From Accumulibacter jenkinsii (GTDB lineage: Bacteria > Pseudomonadota > Gammaproteobacteria > Burkholderiales > Rhodocyclaceae): 64,000 bases of DNA. Below are positions 17,556-26,404 of this stretch, in pieces. How positions within the stretch are numbered: the stretch's first letter is position 1; each line of letters starts with the position of its first letter. The stretch is taken from contig JAZKUF010000001.1 of assembly GCA_036625225.1 (NCBI GenBank), forward strand, positions 992,001-1,056,000, in the 5' to 3' direction. A program made the translations under genes and the position numbers. The notes under the pieces were generated by a model that saw nothing but the letters and a program-made list of their open reading frames with translations, was not told where the DNA came from and ran no database searches.

Positions 17556-17789
17556 TCAGATCTCGCCGCGCGCGCGCAAATCGGCGAGCACGACGTCGAT
17601 GCCATTTTTGTCGATGGTTCGCAAACCGGCGTTCGATACGCGCAGCCGCAGCCAGCGGTTCTCGCTCTCGATCCAGAAACGGCGATACTGCAGATTCGGA
17701 AGGAAGCGGCGCTTCGTTCTATTGTTGGCATGGGAAACATTGTTCCCTGCCATCGGGCCCTTGCCCGTAACCTGGCAAACACGCGCCAT
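17556..17789 (-). CDS. rpmB: 50S ribosomal protein L28
   Basis: L28 of the large subunit, 77 residues starting MARVCQVTGKGPMAGNNVSH. The first ATG of the open frame lies further upstream, but the family always begins at MARVCQVTGK and GGAG precedes ATG 17789, so that start is chosen. It is transcribed from a clear sigma-70 promoter about 30 bases upstream together with rpmG. Confidence 0.97.
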   Translation of the reverse strand: MARVCQVTGKGPMAGNNVSHANNRTKRRFLPNLQYRRFWIESENRWLRLRVSNAGLRTIDKNGIDVVLADLRARGEI

Positions 17790-17826
17790 GACTGTTGCTC
17801 CAATTGTTTTGGGAAGAAAGCCCGCG

Positions 17827-17856
17827 ATTCTAGCCCATGCAGGCAATCGCTTTCAA
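17827..17856 (-). promoter_or_regulatory. Sigma-70 promoter of rpmB-rpmG
   Basis: On the minus strand TTGAAA (-35, 17856-17851), an 18-base spacer and TAGAAT (-10, 17832-17827) lie 38 bases before the rpmB start codon. The predicted leader is about 30 bases and includes the GGAG ribosome binding site. Confidence 0.65.
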
Positions 17857-17876
17857 GCAGTTTTGCTCGAAAGGCA

Positions 17877-18554
17877 TTAGAGGAGACCCCGTTCGGCGAA
17901 AGACAGGGGCAGCGACTGCCCGGCAACGATGAAATGATCGATCACCCGGACCTCCACCAACGCCAGCGCCTGTCTGAGTTCGCTGGTCAGCAGTTCGTCG
18001 GCACGCGAGGGTTCGGCCACCCCGGACGGATGATTATGCGCCAGCACCACCGCCGCCGCATTGTGTCGCAGCGCCAGCTTGACCATCTCGCGCGGATAGA
18101 CGCTGGTCTGCGTCAGGGTGCCACGAAAGATCTCTTCAGCGGCAATCAGGCGATTCTGCGCATCGAGCCAGAGGGCAAAGAAAACCTCGTGCTGCAGGCC
18201 GGCGAGGTGCAGGCGCAGGTAGTCGCGCACCGCTCCCGGCGACGAAAAAGCGACGCCCTGGCGCATCTCTTCGCCCAGCGCCCGCCTCGCCATCTCGAGG
18301 ACCGCCTGCAGCTGCGCATACTTCGCCGGCCCCATGCCCGGCACCGCCGAGAAATCGTCCTGGTTGGCCGCGAACAGGCGGTTCAGGCCACCGAAGCGGC
18401 CAATCAGTTCGCGGCCCAGATCGACCGCGCTGAGGCCCTTGCTGCCGACGCGCAGAAAAATTGCCAGCAATTCGGCATCCGACAAAACGGCCGCGCCATG
18501 GGCGAGCAGCCGCTCGCGCGGGCGTTCGTGCTCTGGCCAATCCGTGATTGCCAT
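17877..18554 (-). CDS. radC: RadC/JAB-domain protein
   Basis: RadC family (225 aa). A helix-hairpin-helix-like N-terminal part (VPGMGPAKYAQLQAV) is followed by a JAB1/MPN metal-binding domain whose ligands lie in AHNHPSGVAEPSRAD. The family name derives from a mapping error in E. coli and a repair role is doubtful; the true substrate is unknown. It lies upstream of and on the same strand as rpmB, separated by the rpmB promoter, a common arrangement in proteobacteria, and is divergent from coaBC. The ATG at 18554 has GGACAAGGAG upstream. Confidence 0.93.
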   Translation of the reverse strand: MAITDWPEHERPRERLLAHGAAVLSDAELLAIFLRVGSKGLSAVDLGRELIGRFGGLNRLFAANQDDFSAVPGMGPAKYAQLQAVLEMARRALGEEMRQGVAFSSPGAVRDYLRLHLAGLQHEVFFALWLDAQNRLIAAEEIFRGTLTQTSVYPREMVKLALRHNAAAVVLAHNHPSGVAEPSRADELLTSELRQALALVEVRVIDHFIVAGQSLPLSFAERGLL

Positions 18555-18801
18555 CTCCTTGTCCTCCCTCGAGAGCTTGCGTCAATCCGTATAGCGAGGC
18601 TGATCAGTCAACTTCAGCATACACCGGGCGTGCAGCAAGTTCAGCCTCGACGAGCGGAATGCCAGGCAACGCGCCTCTCGAGCGCTGGGGCGGTCAAGTG
18701 TCAATCGCTGGCGGGAAATCTCAAGTAGAATGTGCCGCCACCCGATTCCCTCCCCTTTCCTCCCTTTTCCACACCCTCCCACCCCGTTAAGAGCCCGACG
18801 C

Positions 18802-19998
18802 ATGGAACTTGCAGGAAAACGCATCGTACTTGGCGTCACCGGCGGCATCGCTGCCTACAAGGCGGCCGAACTGCTGCGTCTGATGGTCAGGCAGGGCGCC
18901 GAAGTACAGGTGGTGATGACCACCGCGGCGACCCGTTTCGTGACCCCGGTCACCTTTCAGGCACTCTCCGGCAAACCGGTGTTCGTCGACCAGTGGGATC
19001 CGCGGGTGGCCAACAACATGGCGCACATCGACCTTTCGCGGAGCGCCGACGCCGTCCTCGTCGCGCCGGCTTCGGCCGATTTCCTGGCCAAACTCGCGCA
19101 TGGCCTGGCAGACGACCTGTTGACCACGCTGCTCCTCGCCCGCGACTGTCGGCTGCTGGTGGCGCCGGCAATGAACCGCCAGATGTGGGAAAACCCGGCG
19201 ACCGGTCGCAATCTCGCGCTGCTGCGCAACGATGGCGTCGCCATCCTCGGCCCCGCCTGTGGCGAACAGGCCTGCGGCGAGAGCGGGCTGGGGCGGATGC
19301 TCGAAGCCGAAGAGATCCTTCTCGAACTGGTCGCTCATTTTCAGCCGAAGCTGCTCGCCGGCCGGAAAGTGCTGCTGACGGCGGGTCCGACCTTCGAAGC
19401 GATCGACCCGGTGCGCGGCATCACCAACCTGTCAACCGGCAAGATGGGCTTTGCGATCGCGCGTGCCGCAAGCGAAGCGGGCGCCCGGGTGACGCTGGTC
19501 TGCGGCCCGGTCAGTCTGGCGCACCCTGCCGGCGTCAGGCGCATCGAGGTGGGCAGCGCGCTCGAAATGCATGCGGCGGTGCACCGCGAAGTCGCCGACC
19601 ACGACGTCTTTATCGCCGTCGCCGCGGTCGCCGATTACCGCCCGGTCAGGTCCCTCGCGCAGAAGATCAAGAAGGGCGCCCAGGCGACGCCGCCGGCAAT
19701 CGAGCTGGTACAGAACCCCGACATCCTCGCCGAGGTCGCCGCCCTCCCCGCGCCACCGCTGTGCGTCGGCTTCGCCGCCGAAAGCGAGAACCTGCACGAA
19801 TACGCCGAGAGCAAGCGGCGCAGCAAGAAAATCCCGCTGATCGTCGGCAACCTGATCAATGACGGCTTCGGCGGTGACGACAACACACTGATCCTGTTCG
19901 ACGACGACGGCCCGCACCCGCTCGCGCCAGCGCCCAAGCTCACGCTTGGCCGCCAGCTCGTGGCGCACATCGCCGCGCTGCTCGAGCAGCGCCGATGA
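18802..19998 (+). CDS. coaBC: Bifunctional phosphopantothenoylcysteine decarboxylase / phosphopantothenate-cysteine ligase
   Basis: Makes 4'-phosphopantetheine for coenzyme A. The 398-residue product begins with the flavoprotein CoaC domain (GKRIVLGVTGGIAAYK, active-site His in NMAHIDLSRSAD, substrate lid GEQACGESGLGRM) and continues as the CoaB ligase domain (VLLTAGPTFEAIDPVRGITN). ATG 18802 is chosen because the family starts just before GKRIVLGVTGG. It overlaps dut by four bases, the usual coaBC-dut pair. Upstream are a pyrimidine-rich stretch and a TAGAAT hexamer without an obvious -35. Confidence 0.96.
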   Translation: MELAGKRIVLGVTGGIAAYKAAELLRLMVRQGAEVQVVMTTAATRFVTPVTFQALSGKPVFVDQWDPRVANNMAHIDLSRSADAVLVAPASADFLAKLAHGLADDLLTTLLLARDCRLLVAPAMNRQMWENPATGRNLALLRNDGVAILGPACGEQACGESGLGRMLEAEEILLELVAHFQPKLLAGRKVLLTAGPTFEAIDPVRGITNLSTGKMGFAIARAASEAGARVTLVCGPVSLAHPAGVRRIEVGSALEMHAAVHREVADHDVFIAVAAVADYRPVRSLAQKIKKGAQATPPAIELVQNPDILAEVAALPAPPLCVGFAAESENLHEYAESKRRSKKIPLIVGNLINDGFGGDDNTLILFDDDGPHPLAPAPKLTLGRQLVAHIAALLEQRR

Positions 19999-20459
19999 CC
20001 CACCCCGTAAACCTGCAGGTGGACGTGCGTCTGCTCGACCCGCGGCTACGCGACCAGCCCCCGCACTATGCCACTGCCGGTTCGGCAGGCCTCGACCTGC
20101 GCGCCTGCATCGACGCTGCGCTGGAAATCCGACCGGGGGAAACGCGACTGATCCCGACCGGCGTCGCCATCCACCTCGCCGATCCGGGCCTCGCCGCGAT
20201 CATCCTGCCCCGCTCGGGACTCGGGCACAAGCATGGCATCGTCCTTGGCAACCTGGTCGGGTTGATCGACTCCGATTATCAGGGCGAAATCATGGTGTCG
20301 ACCTGGAACCGCGGCCATCAACCCTTCACCCTGCAACCGCTCGACCGGCTGGCGCAGCTGGTGGTGGTGCCGGTCCTGCAGATGCGCTTCAACGTCGTCG
20401 AGGAATTCGCGCTGAGTCCGCGTGGCGCCGGCGGTTTCGGCAGCACGGGCCACAACTGA
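19995..20459 (+). CDS. dut: dUTP diphosphatase
   Basis: Trimeric dUTPase (154 aa) that hydrolyses dUTP to dUMP, keeping uracil out of DNA. The conserved motifs are present: AGLDLRA, PRSGLGHKHGI, GNLVGLIDSDYQGEI with the catalytic Asp, and the C-terminal GAGGFGSTGHN. The start overlaps the coaBC stop (ATGA). It converges on dsbB across 128 bases in which I see no clear terminator. Confidence 0.97.
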   Translation: MTHPVNLQVDVRLLDPRLRDQPPHYATAGSAGLDLRACIDAALEIRPGETRLIPTGVAIHLADPGLAAIILPRSGLGHKHGIVLGNLVGLIDSDYQGEIMVSTWNRGHQPFTLQPLDRLAQLVVVPVLQMRFNVVEEFALSPRGAGGFGSTGHN

Positions 20460-20587
20460 CGCGGGGCGGCATCGCAGTTCGGCCAACAGCGCCATGACGA
20501 GCCATGCCTGCAGCGACCCGCGCTCGCCGGCGCGATCGGGTCAGGCGGGTTGCCGCCGCCCGGCGATGACCGTCATGACCGCTTCCC

Positions 20588-21133
20588 TCAGGCCCGACCT
20601 TTGCCCCGCAAGCGGGCAAGAAGAATGTCGCGCGTCGTCGGCGCGCCCTTGACGGGCAACGACAGCCAGAGCGCGGCGACCAGAAAGGCGAGAAAGCACA
20701 GGACTGACCAGTTGGCCATCGAAAGGCCGAGGAACACCCAGTCCTTGCTCGAACAGAAACCGCTGGCCATGAACATCGCTGGCCAGCGCACACCGAACCA
20801 GTCGACAATACGTTCGATGAGATTGGGTTCGCCGAAGCCGCAGGCCATGCTCGCGTCGGGCAGATACTGCAGCCAGCTCTGGTAGGCCGCAGTCGCCACC
20901 CCGCCGGCTGCGGCGAGGCCGAGCAAGCCGCCCCACAGGACTCGCCAGCGGGGCAGCAGCAGACCGGCAAGGGCGACTCCGGCGATCAGGAGATAGAGCA
21001 GACGCTGAAAGATGCACAGCGGACACGGCTGCAGCTTCATCCATTCGCCGATCCACCAGCCGGCCAGCGTCAACCCGGTCGCCGCCAGCGCGAGCAGCCC
21101 GAAACAGGCACGCCAGCGCATCAACCGGCCCAC
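20588..21133 (-). CDS. dsbB: Disulfide bond formation protein B
   Basis: Inner-membrane quinone reductase that reoxidises periplasmic DsbA. About four membrane helices, the redox motif CPLC after the first helix (LQPCPLCIFQRLL) and a second cysteine pair in the other periplasmic loop (SMACGFGEP and ASGFCSSKDW). The open frame begins with GTG directly after the desaturase stop (TGA-GTG, 181 aa); the ATG at 21121 (177 aa) is an equally good start. It is downstream of the desaturase, so probably co-transcribed. dsbA is not in the window. Confidence 0.93.
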   Translation of the reverse strand: MGRLMRWRACFGLLALAATGLTLAGWWIGEWMKLQPCPLCIFQRLLYLLIAGVALAGLLLPRWRVLWGGLLGLAAAGGVATAAYQSWLQYLPDASMACGFGEPNLIERIVDWFGVRWPAMFMASGFCSSKDWVFLGLSMANWSVLCFLAFLVAALWLSLPVKGAPTTRDILLARLRGKGRA

Positions 21134-22297
21134 TCAGGCGAGCACATAGCTGCGCAGGCGCAGCGACAGATCCTGCAGCTGCCGGACGCCGGAGTTCTCG
21201 GCCCGCTCGCACCAGTCCTGCAGGGCCTGGACCAGGTGCTCGCGGGAAACGTTCGAGCGCTCCCATACGGCCACCAGATCCTGGCGCATGGCATAGGCCG
21301 TCTGCAGCGCACGGCTCTCGCCGAGCAGCAGTTCGAGCCGCCCGCGCTGCTCCTGGCTGACCGTGTCGGCATCCGCCACCAGCCACGGCTTCAGTCCCTT
21401 GAAGCGGTTACCGTTCTGCAGTCTGCCGAGTTCCTCTCGATAAACCTGCTTCAACGAGCGCGCGTACTGGGACAGCACGTCGTAGCGGTTGACGATCACC
21501 GCCTGCAGGGTGTCGAAATCGACCACCGGACGCAGACTGCCGAGCCGCGGTCGCGGCGCGACCTTCTTCACCTGCGCGAGACCCAGCGCCGCAAGCAGCC
21601 GGATGTAGAGCCAGCCAATGTCGAACTCGTACCAGCGGATCGATAACCTGGCCGAAGTCGGGAATGTGTGATGATTGTTGTGCAGTTCTTCGCCGCCGAT
21701 CAGGATGCCCCAGGGGCTGATGTTGGTACTCGCGTCGCGCGGGCTGAAGTTGCGGTAGCCCCAGAAATGGCCTAGACCATTGACCACCCCGGCTGCCCAG
21801 AAGGGAATCCAGGCCACCTGCGCCACCCAGATCAGCAGGCCGGGAACGACGCCGAAGATTGCCACGTCGATGGCCAGCATGATCACCACGCCGAGTTTGT
21901 GCCAGGGCGAGTAGAGATGGTTCTCGATCCAGTCCACCGGAGTGCCGCGGCCGTAACGTTCGATGGTGTCACGGTTTCTCGCTTCCCTGACATACAGGAA
22001 GACGCCGGTCCACAGCACCCGATGGATGCCGTAGACCTGCGGACTGTGCGGGTCATCCGGGGTTTCGCACTTGGCGTGATGCTTGCGATGGATCGACGCC
22101 CATTCCCGGGTAACCATACCGGTCGTCAGCCACAGCCAGAAACGAAAGAAGTGCGCCACCAGCGGATGCAGCTCGAGCGCCCGGTGCGCCTGATGCCGGT
22201 GCAGAAAGATGGTGACCGCAGCGATCGTGACATGCGTCAGTCCCAGCGTTAACAAGACATAGGACCACCAGGGCCAGGCGACCAATCCAGCGTACAT
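21134..22297 (-). CDS. Membrane fatty-acid (acyl-CoA/acyl-lipid) desaturase
   Basis: Di-iron membrane desaturase (387 aa) that introduces a double bond into fatty acyl chains. The three histidine boxes are HRHQAH, HRKHH and HNNHH, in order, with hydrophobic segments between them. ATG 22297 is preferred over the upstream ATG because AAGGATGG precedes it and the product starts with a hydrophobic segment (MYAGLVAWPWWSY). A C-terminal extension of about 120 residues beyond the desaturase core, predicted helical, is longer than in the smallest family members. It is divergent from the rstA-like gene. Confidence 0.9.
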   Translation of the reverse strand: MYAGLVAWPWWSYVLLTLGLTHVTIAAVTIFLHRHQAHRALELHPLVAHFFRFWLWLTTGMVTREWASIHRKHHAKCETPDDPHSPQVYGIHRVLWTGVFLYVREARNRDTIERYGRGTPVDWIENHLYSPWHKLGVVIMLAIDVAIFGVVPGLLIWVAQVAWIPFWAAGVVNGLGHFWGYRNFSPRDASTNISPWGILIGGEELHNNHHTFPTSARLSIRWYEFDIGWLYIRLLAALGLAQVKKVAPRPRLGSLRPVVDFDTLQAVIVNRYDVLSQYARSLKQVYREELGRLQNGNRFKGLKPWLVADADTVSQEQRGRLELLLGESRALQTAYAMRQDLVAVWERSNVSREHLVQALQDWCERAENSGVRQLQDLSLRLRSYVLA

Positions 22298-22441
22298 GAA
22301 CCATCCTTGAGTGAGGGAGCACGCGATTCTAAGGCAATGCACCGCCTGTGCCCAAGCACATTACAGCCGACCGTGGCCGGCAAACCACAGTTATTGGCGG
22401 CGAACGTCCATCCGACACCGACAACCCGCTATCATTCAACC

Positions 22442-23164
22442 ATGAAAACACGAATTCTTCTGGTCGAGGACGACGAGCGCCTCGCTGAACTGACCGCCGA
22501 GTACCTCCGCAAGAACGATTTTGAAGTCCTCATCGAGCCTCGCGGAGACACCGCCGAAGCACGCATTCTCGCCGAGCGGCCCGACCTGGTGATTCTCGAC
22601 GTCATGCTGCCGGGCAAGGACGGCTTCGAGGTCTGTCGCTCCATCCGCTCGCAGTACGGCGGGGTGATCCTGATGCTCACCGCCCGGGACGAAGATTTCG
22701 ACCAGATCCTGGGTCTGGAACTGGGCGCCGACGACTATATCGCCAAACCGGTGCAGCCGCGCCTCCTGCTGGCCCGCATCAAGGCCCTGCTGCGTCGTTC
22801 GCCGGTGCCCCCCGGCGGCACTGCCCGCGACAGTAGTGAACCCGGCGAGCCGGACGAACTCGCATTCGGCAGTTTCCGGATCAGCCAGTCCACGCGCAGC
22901 ACACAACTCGGCAGCCAGCCGATCGACCTCACCACGGCCGAATTCGACCTGCTCTGGCTGCTCGCGCGCCACGCCGGCAGCATCCTGTCGCGCGACGACC
23001 TGCTGCAGGAATTGCGCGGCATCGGCTTCGACGGTCTCGACCGCTCGATCGACGCCCGCATTTCGAGGCTGCGCCGCAAACTCGGCGACGACCCGGAAAA
23101 TCCGACGCGGATCAAGACCGTGCGCGGCAAGGGTTACCTGTTCAGCAAGCATGACTGGCAATAG
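22442..23164 (+). CDS. OmpR/RstA-like response regulator
   Basis: Response regulator (240 aa) with an N-terminal receiver domain (LVEDDERL acidic pocket, phospho-Asp in LVILDVMLPG, Lys in YIAKPV) and a C-terminal winged-helix DNA-binding domain ending KTVRGKGYLFS. Length and partner suggest the RstA group. No ribosome binding site precedes ATG 22442; instead TATCAT ends six bases before it, so the mRNA may be leaderless. The kinase gene overlaps its 3' end by 14 bases. Confidence 0.93.
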   Translation: MKTRILLVEDDERLAELTAEYLRKNDFEVLIEPRGDTAEARILAERPDLVILDVMLPGKDGFEVCRSIRSQYGGVILMLTARDEDFDQILGLELGADDYIAKPVQPRLLLARIKALLRRSPVPPGGTARDSSEPGEPDELAFGSFRISQSTRSTQLGSQPIDLTTAEFDLLWLLARHAGSILSRDDLLQELRGIGFDGLDRSIDARISRLRRKLGDDPENPTRIKTVRGKGYLFSKHDWQ

Positions 23165-24557
23165 CAACCGGCTGCTCGCCAGCCTCGGCAACAACAAGCC
23201 GGCACCGTGGCGTGCGCGTTACAGTCTGTCGCGGCTGTTCTTCAACTTCTACCTGCTGGTCATGGGCTCGTTTGTGGTGATCGCGATCTTTGCCGACTTC
23301 GTCATCTCGACAGCGGTCAAGGGCATCACCGACGACTACACCAGCCGCTTCATGCGCGGCACCGTCCTCCTGATCGAAGAAGAACTGTTCCGCCGGCCAC
23401 GTTCCGAATGGCCAAGAACGATCGCCGCGCTGGATCGCAAGTTCGCCTACAAGCTCGCCATCATTGACCGCTGGACGCTCCATCTGCCCGCCAAGGAAGC
23501 GGAAAAGCTCGATGCTGGCGAGCTGGCGATCGACGTGCAGGGCGACATCATCTACCACCGCCTCAAACAGACGCCGCAAATCCTCGTCGTCGGCCCGATC
23601 TCTCCCGAGCGCAACCCGGAGTACCACCGCGGCATGCCGCTCGATCTGCGCATCAGCCTGCTGACCTGGAGCCTGATCGGCGTCTGCCTCGCGATCGTCG
23701 TCTGGTTGTGGGTACGCCCGGTCTGGCGGGATCTCGAAGCCATGCGACAGACCACGCGTTCGCTCGGCGAAGGGCTGTTCGAAGCGCGCGCGCCGATGAT
23801 GCGCAGCAGCGCCTTCGGACCCCTCGCCGAAACCCTGAACGGCATGGCCGAACGTATCCAGCGCCTGATCGCGACGCAGAAAGAGCTGTCGAGCGCCATC
23901 TCGCACGAGCTGCGGACGCCGATCGCGCGGCTGCGCTTCGCGCTCGAGATGCTGGTCGAGACCGGCGACCCCGGTGAGCGCGAGCGCCTGTGGCGAATGA
24001 TGGAAGCCGACCTCGATGAACTCGACGGTCTGATCGACTCCAGCCTGACCTACGCCCGCTTCGAGCGCGAACAGCCTGAACCGCACCTGAGCGCGGTCGA
24101 GATCGCCCCCTGGCTCGAAGGACAGGTCGAACTCAGCCGCCTGCTGGCGGGCGAGATCGACCTCGAGGTCGACAGTTCGGCATTGCCGCCGGCGCTGCGC
24201 GTCGAGCTCGATCGCCGAAGCATGCCCTACGCCATCACCAACCTGCTGCGCAACGCCATCAAGTACGCGCGAGCGCGCATCCGGATCAGTGCGCAGGTGG
24301 TCGCCGACCAGATCCAGGTGCATGTAGACGATGACGGAATCGGCATCCCGGTGGCCGAGCGAGAACGGATCTTCTCTGCCTTTACCCGCCTCGACCGTTC
24401 GCGCGATCGTTCGACCGGCGGTTACGGGCTGGGGCTCGCGATCGCTCGCCTGGTGCTGGCCCAGCATCGCGGCACCGCCAGTGCCGGCGATTCGCCGCTG
24501 GGCGGTGCGCGCCTCACCCTCAGCTGGCCGTTGTCACAGAACGTCACCGAAAGCTGA
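23151..24557 (+). CDS. RstB-like sensor histidine kinase
   Basis: Membrane sensor kinase (468 aa) paired with the preceding regulator. An N-terminal membrane helix (FFNFYLLVMGSFVVIAIFAD), a periplasmic domain of about 125 residues and a second helix (LLTWSLIGVCLAIVVWLWV) lead to a HAMP region, the phospho-acceptor box SSAISHELRTPIARL, the N box NLLRNAIKYA and G boxes DDDGIGIP and GGYGLGLAIA. The start is ATG 23151, inside the regulator gene, the only M just before the first helix. The signal is unknown. Confidence 0.93.
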   Translation: MTGNSNRLLASLGNNKPAPWRARYSLSRLFFNFYLLVMGSFVVIAIFADFVISTAVKGITDDYTSRFMRGTVLLIEEELFRRPRSEWPRTIAALDRKFAYKLAIIDRWTLHLPAKEAEKLDAGELAIDVQGDIIYHRLKQTPQILVVGPISPERNPEYHRGMPLDLRISLLTWSLIGVCLAIVVWLWVRPVWRDLEAMRQTTRSLGEGLFEARAPMMRSSAFGPLAETLNGMAERIQRLIATQKELSSAISHELRTPIARLRFALEMLVETGDPGERERLWRMMEADLDELDGLIDSSLTYARFEREQPEPHLSAVEIAPWLEGQVELSRLLAGEIDLEVDSSALPPALRVELDRRSMPYAITNLLRNAIKYARARIRISAQVVADQIQVHVDDDGIGIPVAERERIFSAFTRLDRSRDRSTGGYGLGLAIARLVLAQHRGTASAGDSPLGGARLTLSWPLSQNVTES

Positions 24558-24636
24558 CGCAATTGCGGCAGACGCGTCCGATGAATATCCCTACCATCAG
24601 CGTCTGTCTACAACACAACGACCAAGGAGACCCCCC

Positions 24637-24792
24637 ATGAGCGAATTCCACTTCAACTGTGAGCAGTTTCTCGCCATCGCTCGCCAACACTTCTTCGCCG
24701 GCGATCTCGGTGCAGGCTTTCAGCAGGATGCTTCGGACGAGGATTCCACCAGCGCCTGTGGCGAGACAATGCATCGCGCCCACGCCGGCTGA
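24637..24792 (+). CDS. Small protein of unknown function (51 aa)
   Basis: A short open frame, MSEFHFNCEQFLAIARQHFF at the start, with AAGGAG seven bases before ATG 24637. The first half looks helical, and the second half is acidic and polar with a cysteine (ASDEDSTSACGE). I recognise no family. It lies 79 bases after the sensor kinase and overlaps the next small gene by one base (TGATG), so it is probably in the same transcript, ending at the terminator at 25032. The strong ribosome binding site and the coupling argue that it is real. Confidence 0.6.
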   Translation: MSEFHFNCEQFLAIARQHFFAGDLGAGFQQDASDEDSTSACGETMHRAHAG

Positions 24793-24989
24793 TGAGCGCG
24801 GTGGCCGAATCTCCTCAACCCCTTCCGCTGACCGAAGGCATCGGCATTTTCGTCGGGGTGGTCGCCTGGGATATTCTCAGCGCCGGCGAGATGGAACTTC
24901 TCAAGGCGTCCCTGATCGCCACCGCCGGCGCGTTGACCTGGTACGGCGTGCGCTACTGGTGGCGGATCAACGGCCGCAAGCGCCGATGA
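24792..24989 (+). CDS. Small membrane protein of unknown function (65 aa)
   Basis: Predicted single- or two-pass membrane protein: hydrophobic EGIGIFVGVVAWDILSAG and LLKASLIATAGALTWYGVRY, then a basic tail RINGRKRR, which should face the cytoplasm. Its ATG overlaps the stop of the preceding 51-aa gene, suggesting translational coupling; it has no strong ribosome binding site of its own. No family is recognised. It is the last gene before the intrinsic terminator and may be an accessory of the two-component system. Confidence 0.6.
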   Translation: MSAVAESPQPLPLTEGIGIFVGVVAWDILSAGEMELLKASLIATAGALTWYGVRYWWRINGRKRR

Positions 24990-25031
24990 GGAGCGGCCCA
25001 TCCGCCGGGCTGCCAGCGTCCCCCTTCCCCG

Positions 25032-25060
25032 AAGCCCATCCCGACGATGGGCTTTTCGTT
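25032..25060 (+). terminator. Intrinsic terminator after the rstAB-like operon
   Basis: AAGCCCATC and GATGGGCTT form a 9-bp stem around the loop CCGAC, followed by TTCGTTT. It lies 43 bases after the last small gene and points along the plus strand, closing the two-component operon. Confidence 0.75.
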
Positions 25061-25102
25061 TCCGGCGGCCGCCCGCAGACCCACCGGACCCAAGTGAAGC
25101 GC

Positions 25103-26404
25103 TCAGGCCGCTGACGGCGTCGCACCCAGCATGCGAACCTCGCGTTGCGGAAATGGAATCTCGATCCCGTGCTCGCCAAAGGCTCGCCAGATCGCCATAT
25201 TGATCGCCGACCGGACACCACCGCTGCCTTCCTGGGGGTCGGCAATCCAGAAACCGAGATCGAGATTGATGCCGCTGTCGGCAAAAGCCGTCAACAGCGC
25301 TTGCGGCGCCGGTTCGACCAGCACTCGTGGCTGCGCCTTCGCCGCCTCGCACATCAGGCGCATGGCCATTTCGAGATCGCTGCCGTAAGCGACCTGAACC
25401 GATACCAGCAGACGAACCCGCGAGTCGGTAAGTGACTCGTTGCGCACGATGTTCGATACCAGATACTCGTTGGGGATGATCACTTCGGTGCCGGTGAGGG
25501 TGCGCAGGACGGTGTAACGGGCAGTAATCTGGGTGACGATGCCGGAGGTTGTCGCATCGAGCCCGACCAGATTGCCGATGCGGATCGAACGGTCGAGCAG
25601 GATGATGAAGCCACTGACGTAGTTGCTGGCGATCTTCTGCAGACCGAGGCCAAGGCCGACCGCAAGCGCGCCGCTGAACACCGACAGCGCCGTGATGTCG
25701 ATCCCGACCATCGACAGGCTGAACAGGAGCGCCACTACCGACAGCACCGCCTTGACCAGACGGCCGAGCACGACGCGGATGTTGGAGTCCAGCGTCTGCC
25801 TCGCGAGCAGACGCGCCTCCATGATGCCCGAGAGCCACAGGGCGACCAGCACGGTGATCGCGACGGTCACGATGCCGTTGATCAGGGTCCACAAATCGAG
25901 TTTCTGTTTGCCCATCGAGAAGCTCACCTGTTCGAGCATCTCGATCAGCGGGGTCGACAGACCGGTGATGTAGAGCGCGAGGCATAGCCAGATACTGGTG
26001 GCGATCAAACGCTCGGAAGTCGCGAGCCAGCTTCCCGGCGCAAAGGCGTGGCGCAGGATGTAGATCGCCGTCCGCACCAGCGCCATCGAGAGCAACAGGG
26101 GCACCGCCAGATCGAGCAGGCTGACCGGTCCGATGTGCCAGTGCCTGAACGACTGGCGAACCACCAGGACGAGCAGCAGCGCGAGCAGCGGGAAAGCGAC
26201 ACGCTTCAGGCTACCTGCCCCGAAAGCGCGCAGCGCTCCGTAATCCGCGTCGGGTCGTGCAAAATCCTGACGCTGACCATAGCGCGACAGGCTCCAGGCG
26301 AGCAGCAGACTCAGCCCGAGCGCCGCCACCTGCCAGAGGAAGCCGGGATCCCGGAGATCCCGCCAAAGTTCCAGCAGCAAGGCAAACATCACTTCTTCGG
26401 TCAT
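25103..26404 (-). CDS. MscS-family mechanosensitive channel
   Basis: Small-conductance mechanosensitive channel relative (433 aa) that would release solutes on hypo-osmotic shock. About four or five N-terminal membrane helices precede the pore helix (FSGALAVGLGLGLQKIASNY) and the cytoplasmic beta domain with TGTEVIIPNEYLVSNIV. The start is ATG 26404, which overlaps the rsmB stop by four bases and has GGAGAG upstream; the much longer open frame 5' of it is antisense-free run-on through rsmB in another frame. It is the last gene of the dedA-purN-DUF3108-rsmB-mscS operon. Confidence 0.92.
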   Translation of the reverse strand: MTEEVMFALLLELWRDLRDPGFLWQVAALGLSLLLAWSLSRYGQRQDFARPDADYGALRAFGAGSLKRVAFPLLALLLVLVVRQSFRHWHIGPVSLLDLAVPLLLSMALVRTAIYILRHAFAPGSWLATSERLIATSIWLCLALYITGLSTPLIEMLEQVSFSMGKQKLDLWTLINGIVTVAITVLVALWLSGIMEARLLARQTLDSNIRVVLGRLVKAVLSVVALLFSLSMVGIDITALSVFSGALAVGLGLGLQKIASNYVSGFIILLDRSIRIGNLVGLDATTSGIVTQITARYTVLRTLTGTEVIIPNEYLVSNIVRNESLTDSRVRLLVSVQVAYGSDLEMAMRLMCEAAKAQPRVLVEPAPQALLTAFADSGINLDLGFWIADPQEGSGGVRSAINMAIWRAFGEHGIEIPFPQREVRMLGATPSAA

